Numbered from the stretch's first letter, positions 27,124 through 36,333 are shown. The stretch: DNA of 64,000 bases from Crocinitomicaceae bacterium (GCA_029252405.1 JAQXBM010000057.1:1-64000), one strand, 5' to 3'. The notes: generated by a model not told the origin, from the sequence alone. Numbers and translations: made by a program.

Positions 27124-27743
27124 TTGATTTTGAATCCGTTTTTTACGAAGCGAATAAATTCTTTGAATTGCGATTTCTTGGTGAAGATTTTTTTGAACTC
27201 TTCCGAATTACTTCCATCTTCAGTTTCTTTTGTTGAAGGTTCATTTGAAGTTTCTTTTGCCGCTTCAACCTCTTGCTTGGCGTCTATTTTCTGTTGATCC
27301 AAATCATCAATTACTTCCAATAAATGATCTTCTTGTTCCGAAAGTTTGTCCGCTCGCGCAAAACGTTTTTCAGCATCCTTCTTATATCCCTGTTGCTCCA
27401 GCAGAAGTCCGAGGTTGTTTTGAGCTACGGCATCATCAGGATCGAGTTTAACCGCTTTTTCATAATCTACGATTGCTCCTTCGAAATCGCCAAAGTTGTT
27501 TCTAGCAAAGGCCATCGCCGCATATCTGAATGAATATTCAGGCTGAAGCTCAATCGCTTTGTTCAAATCTGCGAAGCAGTTATGCTTGTCCATATTATGC
27601 AAATGCGCCACTCCGCGATCAGAATAGATGTCTGGATGATCGGGATTGATTTCGAGTGCTTTTGAGAAGGTTTCAATCGCCTCAAGCACTTTTCCATCCT
27701 TCAATAGCTCGTGTGCCGCTTCGTGTGTTGGATTCGCAAACAT
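27120..27743 (-). CDS. TPR repeat protein
   Basis: 207 residues from the ATG at 27743. An upstream ATG at 27806 would add 21 residues of poor quality. Three TPR units occupy about residues 5-110 (for example AIETFSKALEINPDHPDIYSDRGVAHL and AIVDYEKAVKLDPDDAVAQNNLGLLLEQQG), followed by a charged coiled coil. No signal peptide, so cytoplasmic. The stop overlaps the nth start by 4 bases. Partner unknown. The start is only 16 bases from that of the divergent small gene. Confidence 0.8.
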   Translation of the reverse strand: MFANPTHEAAHELLKDGKVLEAIETFSKALEINPDHPDIYSDRGVAHLHNMDKHNCFADLNKAIELQPEYSFRYAAMAFARNNFGDFEGAIVDYEKAVKLDPDDAVAQNNLGLLLEQQGYKKDAEKRFARADKLSEQEDHLLEVIDDLDQQKIDAKQEVEAAKETSNEPSTKETEDGSNSEEFKKIFTKKSQFKEFIRFVKNGFKIK

Positions 27744-27759
27744 TGGGTACTTTTGTTTT

Positions 27760-27999
27760 ATGAGCAACAAAGGTAGGGACTTTCCGCAATACAGGAAACT
27801 GTTCAACGAAAAGGCATTTTATAAGATCATCGATGACCGAAATTTTGAGGAAATTCAGCTCATGGGGTCACGAAAAATGACCTACGCATTCACAGCTGAG
27901 AAGTATCCCGAAATTTTAAGAATTCAGGACATGCTCGACTTGGAACCCGGATATCTCGAATGTGATCCTGAAGAATACGAAGGATTGATGAACGACTAG
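27760..27999 (+). CDS. Small conserved acidic protein
   Basis: 79 residues from the ATG at 27760. A longer frame exists upstream but would run antisense inside the TPR gene. The sequence is rich in Tyr, Phe and acidic residues (KAFYKIIDDRNFEEIQLMG, RIQDMLDLEPGYLECDPEEYEGL) and has no motif I can name. Cytoplasmic, with no membrane segment. The start lies 16 bases from that of the divergent TPR gene, so each promoter must sit inside the other's coding region. Confidence 0.6.
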   Translation: MSNKGRDFPQYRKLFNEKAFYKIIDDRNFEEIQLMGSRKMTYAFTAEKYPEILRIQDMLDLEPGYLECDPEEYEGLMND

Positions 28000-28113
28000 T
28001 CGTTCTGACGCAAGGATATTTTCTGATTTTCATCAAAATAATTGATTTCAATTGTGGACAAAAAACTCAATTTCACCTTTGATCACGTCTACGAAAATGC
28101 GTACTTTCATTGC

Positions 28114-28572
28114 ATGAAATGGTGTTACCTCTGTTTTATCCTACTACTGATTGGATCATGCACGCTCAGTTCCAGTCAAGAAGCGACTTTACACAAGGCT
28201 GTTACGTCTTATGTAGATGCGCATAACAATGGTGCAGTCATGGCTTACGTGGGGTACACTCATCCAAATATTGTTGGTTTTTACGAAGAACAGGGAGATG
28301 AAATGTTCCGTGAAAAGTTTGAACTATTTTCTCCAGATGACGGAGGCAAATACATCGAAGACGGAAATGTACGTGAAATTGAGAAAGGCGATGGCCAGAT
28401 TCACGTTCAATATACTTTCGATCAATTCTCAGATTTGGGTTATTCGAGTGACGGCGAAATAGGAATTATTGCCATTTCAATTGATAACGGCGTAACTTGG
28501 TTTTTCGCCGAAGAAGAAGACTACAAGAATGAAAAAATATTCAGTAAAGATGAACAACTCATCGACCTCTAA
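28114..28572 (+). CDS. Lipoprotein of unknown function
   Basis: 152 residues from the ATG at 28114, chosen because it gives a clean lipoprotein signal (MKW, hydrophobic core, IGSC, Cys 16). The mature part has AVTSYVDAHNNGAVMAYVGYTHPNIVGFYEEQGDEMF, which looks like a small SnoaL/NTF2-type fold (helix then curved sheet). That fold call is tentative. It ends 3 bases before the outer-membrane protein gene and belongs to the same run. Confidence 0.7.
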   Translation: MKWCYLCFILLLIGSCTLSSSQEATLHKAVTSYVDAHNNGAVMAYVGYTHPNIVGFYEEQGDEMFREKFELFSPDDGGKYIEDGNVREIEKGDGQIHVQYTFDQFSDLGYSSDGEIGIIAISIDNGVTWFFAEEEDYKNEKIFSKDEQLIDL

Positions 28573-28575
28573 ACT

Positions 28576-29397
28576 ATGAAACAATTACTGCTACTTATTG
28601 TATTGGCAACTTCTGGACTGACTTTCGGCCAAGGTTGGACGCCAATGGGAGCGCGATCCATGGCAATGGCGAATGCTTCATCTACTCTGAACGACGTTTG
28701 GGGATACCATCATAATCCGGGAGCTTTGGCCGATGTGAGTGAAATCACAGCTGGAATTTCCTACGAAAACCGTTTTTTGCTTAAAGAGCTTCAAAGTCAG
28801 GGATTCGCTGTGGCGGTGCCATTGAAAGTTGGGGTGATTTCGGTGGGAGGACAATTGTACGGATCTCAACAATTCAGAACATATAAAGCAGGACTCGGAT
28901 ACAGCATGAAACTGTCGGATAAGTTCTTCGCTGGTGTTCAATTGAATTACCTTGGATTAAGACTTCCTGAAAATTATGGAAGCGCAAATACCATGACGGG
29001 TGAAATAGGAGTTTACGCCAAGATTACCGATGATTGGAAAATAGGAGCAAGCGTTTTCAACTTAGGACGAGCGAAATTGTCCGAATTTGCTGATGACCGC
29101 TTTACGACAATGATGCGCCTTGGTACTTCATACAGTTTTTCAGAAAAGGTATTGGTTGCTGTTGATTTTGAAAAGAACCTCGATTACGATGTTCGAATCA
29201 AAACGGGAGTAGAATATGAAGTAGTAAAGAATTTTAAATTGCGCGGTGGTTTCGCTACGGCTCCAATCGAATTAAGTGCAGGAATGGGTTACGAATGGAA
29301 ACAATTACAACTGAGTGTTGGAAGTTCGTACCATCAGATTTTGGGATGGTCTCCGAATTTTGCCTTGGTTTTTAAATCTGAGAAAGGCACGAAATGA
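28576..29397 (+). CDS. PorV/PorQ-like outer-membrane beta-barrel protein
   Basis: 273 residues with a signal peptide (cleavage near FGQ, residue 19). The N-terminus GARSMAMANASSTLNDVWGYHHNPGAL is the UPF0164/PorV-type opening of FadL-like barrels in T9SS organisms, followed by alternating amphipathic strands and a final strand ending in PNFALVFKS. PorV and its kin carry T9SS cargo to the sortase. This one may be a shuttle or an ordinary barrel. It overlaps the next gene by 4 bases, and the two products probably meet in the outer membrane. Confidence 0.65.
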   Translation: MKQLLLLIVLATSGLTFGQGWTPMGARSMAMANASSTLNDVWGYHHNPGALADVSEITAGISYENRFLLKELQSQGFAVAVPLKVGVISVGGQLYGSQQFRTYKAGLGYSMKLSDKFFAGVQLNYLGLRLPENYGSANTMTGEIGVYAKITDDWKIGASVFNLGRAKLSEFADDRFTTMMRLGTSYSFSEKVLVAVDFEKNLDYDVRIKTGVEYEVVKNFKLRGGFATAPIELSAGMGYEWKQLQLSVGSSYHQILGWSPNFALVFKSEKGTK

Positions 29398-31469
29398 TGA
29401 GGTTACTCCTATTTTTCTTGGCTGTATCTCTATCAGGATTTTCCTTCTCACAGGAACAGGTGAAAAACGCCATCATTCAGCAGCGTGTTGAGTTTATTTC
29501 TGAGCAGTTGGAGAATGAACAAATCGATCTTACTGACGTTACAGAAGTGCTGGTTTTTAGGTTTGAACACCCTTTGAATTTGAATTCGGCGAAATGGGAA
29601 GATTTACAGGAATTGTTTTTGCTCTCAGACCTTCAAATCAATGATTTGATCGTTCACCGCGATGCCTTCGGTAAGTTTATTTCCATTTATGAGCTTCAAT
29701 CGTTGAAATATTGGAGCTTGAGCACAATCAATTTAGTGCTTCCTTTTGTGAGGGTCGATGATAAATTGGATCAACTCCATGTTAGTTTGAAAGAAGCATT
29801 TAAGGATGGAAAGTTCGAGATGTTCTTGAGGTACCAGAGAATCCGCGAAGACAAAAACGGATATGCCGATGTGTCGGATTCCATTCTGGAAAACTCCAAT
29901 TCGTATTACTACGGTAATCCAGATCGTTATTACACTCGATTGAGATTCAAGTACAGATCGAACTTAAGTATTGGCGTCACTGCCGAGAAAGATCCGGGAG
30001 AACAATTTTTCCAAGGAGCGCAAAAGAACGGATTCGATTTCTATTCAGCTCACGCATTTTACAAAGGAGGGAAGTACATAAAATCCGTTGCACTGGGTGA
30101 TTACCAAATTCAAATTGGACAAGGATTGAACCTGTGGTCCGGTTTCGCTTTTAGCAAAACAGCGGATGCTACGAACGTCAAGCGATCAGCAAATACACTT
30201 CGCCCTTATACCTCTGTAGATGAAACGCGATTTTTACGTGGAGCAGCTGTCGATTTGGGAGTCGGTGATTTCTCATTGACACTTTTCGGTTCGAGTAAAG
30301 GCGTCGATGGTACCATTAACTCAGATACCCTTTTGAATGAAATTGAGTTTGCTTCGAGCATTAATCTCACTGGATTCCACAGGACGAATTCCGAGATTGA
30401 GCGAAAAGATGGACTTCGTGAAAACATTGGAGGTGCGAACTTTCGCTACAGTAAACGCAGTTTGCAATTAGGAGTTGCAGCTACTTACCAAGGCTATGAT
30501 AGAGATTTTATCAGAGACACACTGCCTTACAACCGATATGATTTCCGAGGACGAAGCACAATGGGAATTAGCGCGGATTACAGCTGGGTTTTCAGAAATT
30601 TCAACTTCTTTGGAGAAACAGGGTACGCGTCGCACTCGAAGTCGTGGGCGAATGTTCACGGAGTACTGTTTTCATTGGACAGCCGGGTTGCGATGAGCAT
30701 GGTCTATCGAAATTACCAGCGAGCGTACCACACTTTCTACAACGCTGGATTTGCTGAGGCGAGTAGAACTCAAAATGAAAAAGGGCTATACACAGGTTTA
30801 AAAGTCAATTTTACGCGTGCATTTTCGCTAAACGGATACGTGGATGTTTTCAAATTTCCTTGGCTTCGATACCAAGTAGATGCTCCATCACAAGGACACG
30901 AATATTTGGTGCAGCCTTCTTACAAACCCAGTCGTGGATTTGAAGTCTATTTCCGATTCCGTGAGCAGGTCCGACCTAAGAACAGTCGAGATAGCGATGG
31001 AACAGTAACCAACATTGAAGATGTTCAACAGCGGAATTACCGCTTAAATTTGAGCTACGCAGTATCGGAAAGCGTACGATTGAAAAGTCGTGTTGAATAT
31101 GTTAGTATCAACAGAAGAAGCAATGAGCCCGAAGGTGGATTCGTGGTTTCGCAAGACGTGATTTACAAACCGAAGTCAAGTCCATTTAGTTTTGCCTTGC
31201 GCTACGCCTTATTTGATACGGATAGCTACGACTCGAGGATTTATACATACGAGAACAATGCTTTGTACGTTTTTTCTGCTCCAGCTTATTATTACCGAGG
31301 CAGCAGAGCATATGTGCTGATTCGTTACAAATTCCTTCGAAGATTTGATCTTTGGGCGCGCTACGCGACAAGTATTTTCTCTAATAGAGATTCAATTGGA
31401 ACGGGAGCTGAAGGAATCATTGGCAACTCACGAAGTGATATTACCATTCAGTTGCGGATGAAGTTGTAA
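29394..31469 (+). CDS. Outer-membrane barrel with N-terminal helix-hairpin-helix domain
   Basis: 691 residues with a signal peptide ending near residue 20 (FSFSQ). Residues about 55-105 form a ComEA-like helix-hairpin-helix segment (LNLNSAKWEDLQELFLLSDLQINDLIVHRDAFGKFISIYEL). The rest is a long series of amphipathic strands with Tyr/Arg girdles typical of a large outer-membrane barrel, ending in ITIQLRMKL. HhH domains usually bind DNA non-specifically, so a DNA-contacting surface protein is possible, but structural use of the fold is as likely. Coupled to the PorV-like gene by ATGA. Confidence 0.75.
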   Translation: MMRLLLFFLAVSLSGFSFSQEQVKNAIIQQRVEFISEQLENEQIDLTDVTEVLVFRFEHPLNLNSAKWEDLQELFLLSDLQINDLIVHRDAFGKFISIYELQSLKYWSLSTINLVLPFVRVDDKLDQLHVSLKEAFKDGKFEMFLRYQRIREDKNGYADVSDSILENSNSYYYGNPDRYYTRLRFKYRSNLSIGVTAEKDPGEQFFQGAQKNGFDFYSAHAFYKGGKYIKSVALGDYQIQIGQGLNLWSGFAFSKTADATNVKRSANTLRPYTSVDETRFLRGAAVDLGVGDFSLTLFGSSKGVDGTINSDTLLNEIEFASSINLTGFHRTNSEIERKDGLRENIGGANFRYSKRSLQLGVAATYQGYDRDFIRDTLPYNRYDFRGRSTMGISADYSWVFRNFNFFGETGYASHSKSWANVHGVLFSLDSRVAMSMVYRNYQRAYHTFYNAGFAEASRTQNEKGLYTGLKVNFTRAFSLNGYVDVFKFPWLRYQVDAPSQGHEYLVQPSYKPSRGFEVYFRFREQVRPKNSRDSDGTVTNIEDVQQRNYRLNLSYAVSESVRLKSRVEYVSINRRSNEPEGGFVVSQDVIYKPKSSPFSFALRYALFDTDSYDSRIYTYENNALYVFSAPAYYYRGSRAYVLIRYKFLRRFDLWARYATSIFSNRDSIGTGAEGIIGNSRSDITIQLRMKL

Positions 31470-31476
31470 GAAGAGA

Positions 31477-33159
31477 TCAGCCTGTTATCATCTTAGCAGC
31501 AGAAAGCAAGGTCAAGACCTTTGGATAATCCATCGGATCGCCGCTGTTAGCCATGTTTTCTACGTACTTCTTTAAGCTTGGGATAGAATCCAAGCCTTTC
31601 ATGTTTTCTTTGATGTAATCTTGATAAAACGCGCTGAGTTCCTTATTCGTAGAAAACCAGTAGGGAAGAGGATTCATGTGATTCTTGGTCGTCAAACCCT
31701 GTTTTTTGCTGAGGCTCGTTTTGTGAACTGTTTTCTGCATGGCTAAATTCCAAAACTCCTTTCTAGAGTAATTCGCCCCTTTAAACTTGATGTTTCCTTT
31801 GGCGTTTACCGGAACTTTCGTCGATTCCCAAACATACGAAGCGGCTTTTGGATATTTTTTATTGATCCATTTTTTGTAAAGTCGATGACGCTCTCTTTGT
31901 TCCGTAGGAATGGACAAACAGAACTCCCAGAAGTCCAAATCAACAAACGGAGAGAGCGATTCTGATTTCGTTTGTGTCGGTAAGGCACCATTGTTACCAG
32001 CGATCATACATCGATTGTAGTGCTTGTAGATCTCCTGATCTTGATAATCGATTTTGAGGTCGTATTCCTGACATTTCGGGCAGTTCGTAACGGCATTGAG
32101 CGTAATTGGATCGTTGAGGTATTTCTCCCCACCGAAGGTTCCAACGTTTGAGTTTCCGCATAATCCTGAATGAAGAAGTCCAAAGCTCGTAAAGTCCAAA
32201 TGATCCAAAAGACTAGTTCCATGGGCAACGCCAAAATAGTTGATGTTCCCTCCAGTCAATTGCGTTGCGCGATCAACATTCTTCAAAAAGACTCCGTTGT
32301 CCAATGATTTGAAAATCCATTCGTGCTTTAAATCTGAAGCGATCTCTTTGGCAATCGTTTCGTCCAAATAATCCGTTTGAGAAAAGGTGATGTTCAACTG
32401 ATCCGTATATCCCATATCATGAGCTACACAGCAGACCATGCGCGTATCGAGCCCTCCGCTGAGTGCCACCAAATGACGGTACCCATATTCTTTGTCCTTT
32501 TCAAAAATGTCGCGAATGGCTTTTCGAAAACGACTGTCAATTCCTTCAATCGCTTCATCATCGGAAATTTCCGTTGGTTCTTTCTTAAGGCGATAAAAAA
32601 GCTTCACTCCCTCGGACTCTTTCGAATAAGTGAAGTAATATCCTGGGACCAAACGATGCACTTCCTCTACGATCGTCATGTCCTCGATTGTGTAACCGTA
32701 GTTCAACACGAAATAAGCAGCCTGCTCGTTTAGGGTCGGCTTCAAGGATGCGTGATTTCTGAGATACTCGGTCATGTCGTAACAATTCGAGCTAATCACA
32801 AGAGTTGTCTCGTTGCTGGCATGGAACAGCTGTTTGGAACCCACATGATCAGCGTATGCCACTATTTCACCACTCGTTTTATCTACAGCTATTCCCCAAT
32901 AGCTGCCCTTCATCTTGGTAAAGAAGGTTTCTTTATTTTTCGTGTATTCGTCGAGGAGAAATTCTTGCCAATCAGACGTGCTTGCACTGCTCAGCAATTC
33001 CTTTTTGTTCAGGACAACACCATCTAAAATGAAGAGTAATTCTTCTGTGTCAACCAATACCTTGTCGTTTTCAAATTTGTCCGTTGTCGAATAACTGAAC
33101 GATACGATTTGATGCTGTTGCTTGTCAAATTCTAAAAGGAAGTGGCTTTTTTTGCTCAT
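31477..33159 (-). CDS. Asparagine-synthase-like protein without glutaminase Cys
   Basis: 560 residues from the ATG at 33159; a TTG at 33198 would give 573. The N-terminal half resembles a degenerate class II amidotransferase fold (KGSYWGIAVDKTSGEIVAYADHVGSKQLF), but the start has no Cys after Met, so it cannot hydrolyse glutamine. The C-terminal half has the ATP pyrophosphatase loop SGGLDTR followed by the rest of an AsnB-like synthetase domain. It resembles asparagine-synthase-related proteins of surface glycan or peptide clusters, which adenylate a carboxylate. Substrate unknown. It starts just past the tau-coding frame of dnaX. Confidence 0.8.
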   Translation of the reverse strand: MSKKSHFLLEFDKQQHQIVSFSYSTTDKFENDKVLVDTEELLFILDGVVLNKKELLSSASTSDWQEFLLDEYTKNKETFFTKMKGSYWGIAVDKTSGEIVAYADHVGSKQLFHASNETTLVISSNCYDMTEYLRNHASLKPTLNEQAAYFVLNYGYTIEDMTIVEEVHRLVPGYYFTYSKESEGVKLFYRLKKEPTEISDDEAIEGIDSRFRKAIRDIFEKDKEYGYRHLVALSGGLDTRMVCCVAHDMGYTDQLNITFSQTDYLDETIAKEIASDLKHEWIFKSLDNGVFLKNVDRATQLTGGNINYFGVAHGTSLLDHLDFTSFGLLHSGLCGNSNVGTFGGEKYLNDPITLNAVTNCPKCQEYDLKIDYQDQEIYKHYNRCMIAGNNGALPTQTKSESLSPFVDLDFWEFCLSIPTEQRERHRLYKKWINKKYPKAASYVWESTKVPVNAKGNIKFKGANYSRKEFWNLAMQKTVHKTSLSKKQGLTTKNHMNPLPYWFSTNKELSAFYQDYIKENMKGLDSIPSLKKYVENMANSGDPMDYPKVLTLLSAAKMITG

Positions 33160-33204
33160 TGCGAATGGACTTTCTCTTTGTTCCGATTTCGATTTCAAAT
33201 CAAC

Positions 33205-34937
33205 TTAAAACTCAATATCTAGATTGAAGGTTTTCTTCAAGGTATGCAAATTCGGGTTTTTACGTGCCAAGGCTGCAAATTTATCTTTCCCCGTTTGGAA
33301 TTTCACTTCCTCATCTGGGTTTTTGGTGATTTCCAATTCCACCTTGATGTTGTAATTGCGTAGCTCTTTTCTGAGATATCCCAATAATTCTGAAACCCGC
33401 AAACGAATCGTATCAATCTGAACTTGATTGTCCACTTCAAGAATAAATAAATCGTCTTTTCTAGGGAGCGGATCGCGTTTGATCAAGGCATTGTAGTACG
33501 TTTTATCGCCTTTTTCCTTGAGCATATGTGCAAACCGTCGCCACGCCATTTTGAAGTCATCGATGTGATAATCATTCATTGGCATGTTGCTGAAATCCAA
33601 TGGAGCGCCATCTTCACCTTCATCTTTTGGAGCCATCATTTTGTTGATGGACAAGCTTGAAGTATACTTTGAATTTCCACTTGGAGCCGATAAAACCTTC
33701 GGTTCTGGGCGATCGAATACCTTTTTGATTGGCTTTTTCGCAGCGGGTTTGGCCACTTTCGTTTGACTCGCCTTGTCTCTTAAATCCTGATTTGGGAACG
33801 GAATTATCTTAACTGGGTCCGTTAGGAGTTTTTTTTTTGAAGCTCCTGATTGATGGAACACAATTGCATAAGCGCCATTTCGACGAGCAAGCGCTGATTC
33901 TTGGCGGCCTTGTATTCGACATCAGCCTTACTTAAGACACCCAATGCTCGTAACAAGTTAGGTGCATCAATTTCTTTCGATTGAGCAACGTATTTCTGTT
34001 GAATGGATTCGCTGACCTCTAACAAATTCGCCGTACGAACATCTTTACAAACTAATAAGTTACGGTAATGATTGGCCAATCCAACAATGAAATTATGACC
34101 GTCAAATCCTTTTTCGATAATGTCGTTCAGCATCAACAATGCCGCTGGAATATCTTCCTTTTGAGCACTCTCAACAATTCTGAAATAGTAATCGTAGTCA
34201 AGAATGTTGAGGTTATTGATGACGTCTTCGTAGGTGATTGAATTCCCTGAGAAAGTCACAATTTGATCAAAAATTGACAATGCGTCTCGCAACGCGCCAT
34301 CGGCCTTTTGAGCAATGATGTGCAATGCATCACCCTCCGCAGCAATTGTTTCGTTTTGAGCGATGCGCATTAAGTGATCGGCAATGTCTTTTACTTTGAT
34401 TCGATTGAAATCAAAGATTTGACAACGCGATAAAATCGTTGGAATGATTTTGTGCTTTTCCGTTGTCGCAAGGATGAAAATTGCGTGTTTCGGTGGCTCT
34501 TCCAAGGTTTTCAAGAACGCATTGAAAGCCGCAGTTGAGAGCATGTGAACCTCGTCAATGATGTACACTTTGTAATCTCCAAGTTGCGGTGCAATTCGAA
34601 CCTGCTCAATCAAATTACGAATGTCTTCCACCGAGTTATTCGACGCAGCATCCAATTCGTAAACATTCAATGATGAACCCGTGTTGAACGATTCACATGA
34701 ATCACATTCATCACACGCTTCCATTTTTTCTGTTCGATTGAAACAGTTGATCGTTTTTGCTAGAATACGCGCCGTCGAAGTTTTCCCCACACCGCGCGAT
34801 CCACAGAACAAAAATGCCTGTGCCAAGTGATCACTTTTGATCGCATTCTTCAATGTCGAAGTAATGGACTGTTGTCCAACAACGGTATCAAAAGTTTGGG
34901 GTCTATATTTTCGTGCGGAAACGACAAAATCGCTCAT
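33205..34937 (-). CDS. dnaX: DNA polymerase III gamma/tau, two products by -1 frameshifting
   Basis: The zero frame (34937 to 33822) encodes 371 residues: Walker A GSRGVGKTSTARIL, zinc Cys cluster (CFNRTEKMEACDECDSC), DEVHMLS, and the SRCQ sensor, then a helical region, ending EL-QKKNS. This is gamma-sized. A -1 shift on the A10 run (33829-33838) leads to a second open frame to 33205 of about 207 more residues, which carries a basic linker and a C-terminal domain (residues MAWRRFAHMLKEKGDKTYYNAL, DNQVQIDTIR) like tau domain V, giving about 577 residues in all. Tau links polymerase and helicase. An assembly error in the homopolymer is the main alternative. Confidence 0.85.
33797..33847 (-). 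promoter_or_regulatory. dnaX: Programmed frameshift signal in dnaX
   Basis: Reading 5' to 3' on the minus strand: AGGAG (33847-33843), a four-base spacer, ten A (33838-33829) and C, which contains A-AAA-AAC in the zero frame (33834-33828). The zero-frame TAA follows two codons later. AACGGA (33823-33818) can pair with TCCGTT (33802-33797), a 6-bp stem starting 4 bases past the slippery heptamer. E. coli dnaX uses the same three parts (SD-like, A-AAA-AAG, hairpin), and Thermus dnaX uses A9 transcriptional slippage. Confidence 0.75.
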
Positions 34938-34942
34938 GAGTA

Positions 34943-34950
34943 CAAATATA
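34943..34950 (-). promoter_or_regulatory. -7 promoter element TATATTTG for dnaX
   Basis: Exact TAnnTTTG, ending 5 bases before the dnaX ATG at 34937. Transcription would start at or within a base or two of the start codon, implying a leaderless or near-leaderless message. Confidence 0.55.
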
Positions 34951-35006
34951 ATTGAATTTCAAGCCTAGTCAGCATGCTGTTGATAACTCTGTGATTTTAT
35001 TGACAA

Positions 35007-36251
35007 TTACCTTCTAGGTGAGATCGTGACAACGGCACCATTTGAAGGAGTCCAAAGGTCAATTCCCGCAGGAATATCGAAACGTGAGTCTTCTGATAAT
35101 TCAGCAACTTCAGCAACGTTTTCATATAGGATCGTTCGGACTTCTATTTTCGCTTGATCGACAAAAATCCAGTTCACCTGATTAACTGCTTCAGCATTTC
35201 TGGTCCAACATTTCAAGTCATTCGCAGCTCTGAGTGGAGCTCCCCAACATCCTTCACCTGCGTATACAATCCCGGTGGAATCGTTTCGGATAAAGCCTTC
35301 TTCAGAGCCAAATCCCTCACTTTGAATAATTGGCCATGTCACTTTGCAGGTGTGGGAGTCATTCTCCAAGCACAAACGAACGTTCTTGTATTTCTCGAAA
35401 AGTGGAACGAAGTTTCGATACTCCGTATTCATTTCTTTTTTGTGCGCTACGTGTGCACGAATTGGTCGGTGATATTGCGGAATTTGCCAGTTGAAATGAG
35501 CGTGTGTTTTGAGCGAGTTTCTCAAGAACAACTTCTGACGTCCAAATTTGTAAATCTCAGAATTGAGGGAGATGATATTCAGCAAAGTACCGCCAAATTG
35601 AACATCGTAATATATGCGCTTGTGCGGAACGTTGAACAAGTTGCGAATAGAGCGATTTGTCAATTCGTGGTTCCCACGCGTTACTACCAATGGAGTAATT
35701 CTTCCATCTTCAGCAATTGTGTGTTCCCAATCATCGAACCATTCAACCCATTGTTTTGGTGTATCCAATCCGGTGAAATCGCCATTGAAAAGAACTGCAT
35801 GAGGCTTCAATTTAGCGACCATTTTATTTCCTTTTCGCCGTGTTTCGGATAAATCGCGGGAATCTCCACCTGCAATAAATGAAAGTCGCTTCGTCGGAAC
35901 ATCGGGAACGGTAGAGAAATAGTAAATCGCTGAGTAGCCTTCCGAATCTTTGATCGTGAAGTAATACTTCTGATTGGCTTTCAAATTGGTCAATCGCGCG
36001 AAATGTGTATTCATGGATTTTGCGCCATTCGACGTTTCAATTCCCACCGAATCTGAGAAATTGTATTCATTCGGTTTAGTCGTATCAAAGTGCAGCGAAG
36101 GATTTTTACCGGATAGTTGATTCCAAGCAATCGTTGCCTCATACGAAGCATTCGTGTTAAACATTACACGCACGTAATTCACATTGCCCATCAAACTAGT
36201 TGAGGCAAAAACGATTAGGACGAAAAGGAACTTTCTCAGCATAAAAATCAT
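35007..36251 (-). CDS. Calcineurin-like metallophosphatase with N-terminal Fn3-like domain
   Basis: 414 residues from the ATG at 36251; an ATG at 36242 also fits. The signal peptide ends near residue 22. An N-terminal beta-sandwich of the purple-acid-phosphatase type (residues about 25-110, ARLTNLKANQKYYFTIKDSEG) precedes the metallophosphatase core: GGDSRD, LFNGDFTG, VTRGNHE, then IPQYHRPIRAHVAH for the two-metal site. It is secreted to the periplasm or beyond, and acts on phosphate esters of unknown kind. Promoter at 36260-36267. Confidence 0.88.
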   Translation of the reverse strand: MIFMLRKFLFVLIVFASTSLMGNVNYVRVMFNTNASYEATIAWNQLSGKNPSLHFDTTKPNEYNFSDSVGIETSNGAKSMNTHFARLTNLKANQKYYFTIKDSEGYSAIYYFSTVPDVPTKRLSFIAGGDSRDLSETRRKGNKMVAKLKPHAVLFNGDFTGLDTPKQWVEWFDDWEHTIAEDGRITPLVVTRGNHELTNRSIRNLFNVPHKRIYYDVQFGGTLLNIISLNSEIYKFGRQKLFLRNSLKTHAHFNWQIPQYHRPIRAHVAHKKEMNTEYRNFVPLFEKYKNVRLCLENDSHTCKVTWPIIQSEGFGSEEGFIRNDSTGIVYAGEGCWGAPLRAANDLKCWTRNAEAVNQVNWIFVDQAKIEVRTILYENVAEVAELSEDSRFDIPAGIDLWTPSNGAVVTISPRR

Positions 36252-36259
36252 TTGAAGGT

Positions 36260-36267
36260 CAAAGATA
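36260..36267 (-). promoter_or_regulatory. -7 promoter element TATCTTTG for the metallophosphatase
   Basis: Exact TAnnTTTG match on the minus strand, 8 bases before the ATG at 36251 and 17 before the ATG at 36242. Confidence 0.5.
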
Positions 36268-36333
36268 ATTGATTCATCTTGCTTTCGCTCAATTCTATTT
36301 TTTTTCGTATTCTAATGTTCCAATAACTAACTT

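Noticed and set aside
33205-33861. The tau-like frame as a separate gene with its own start
   Set aside because: It has no good start or promoter, overlaps dnaX by 40 bases exactly at the A10 run, and encodes the domain expected at the end of tau. A -1 extension of dnaX explains it better.
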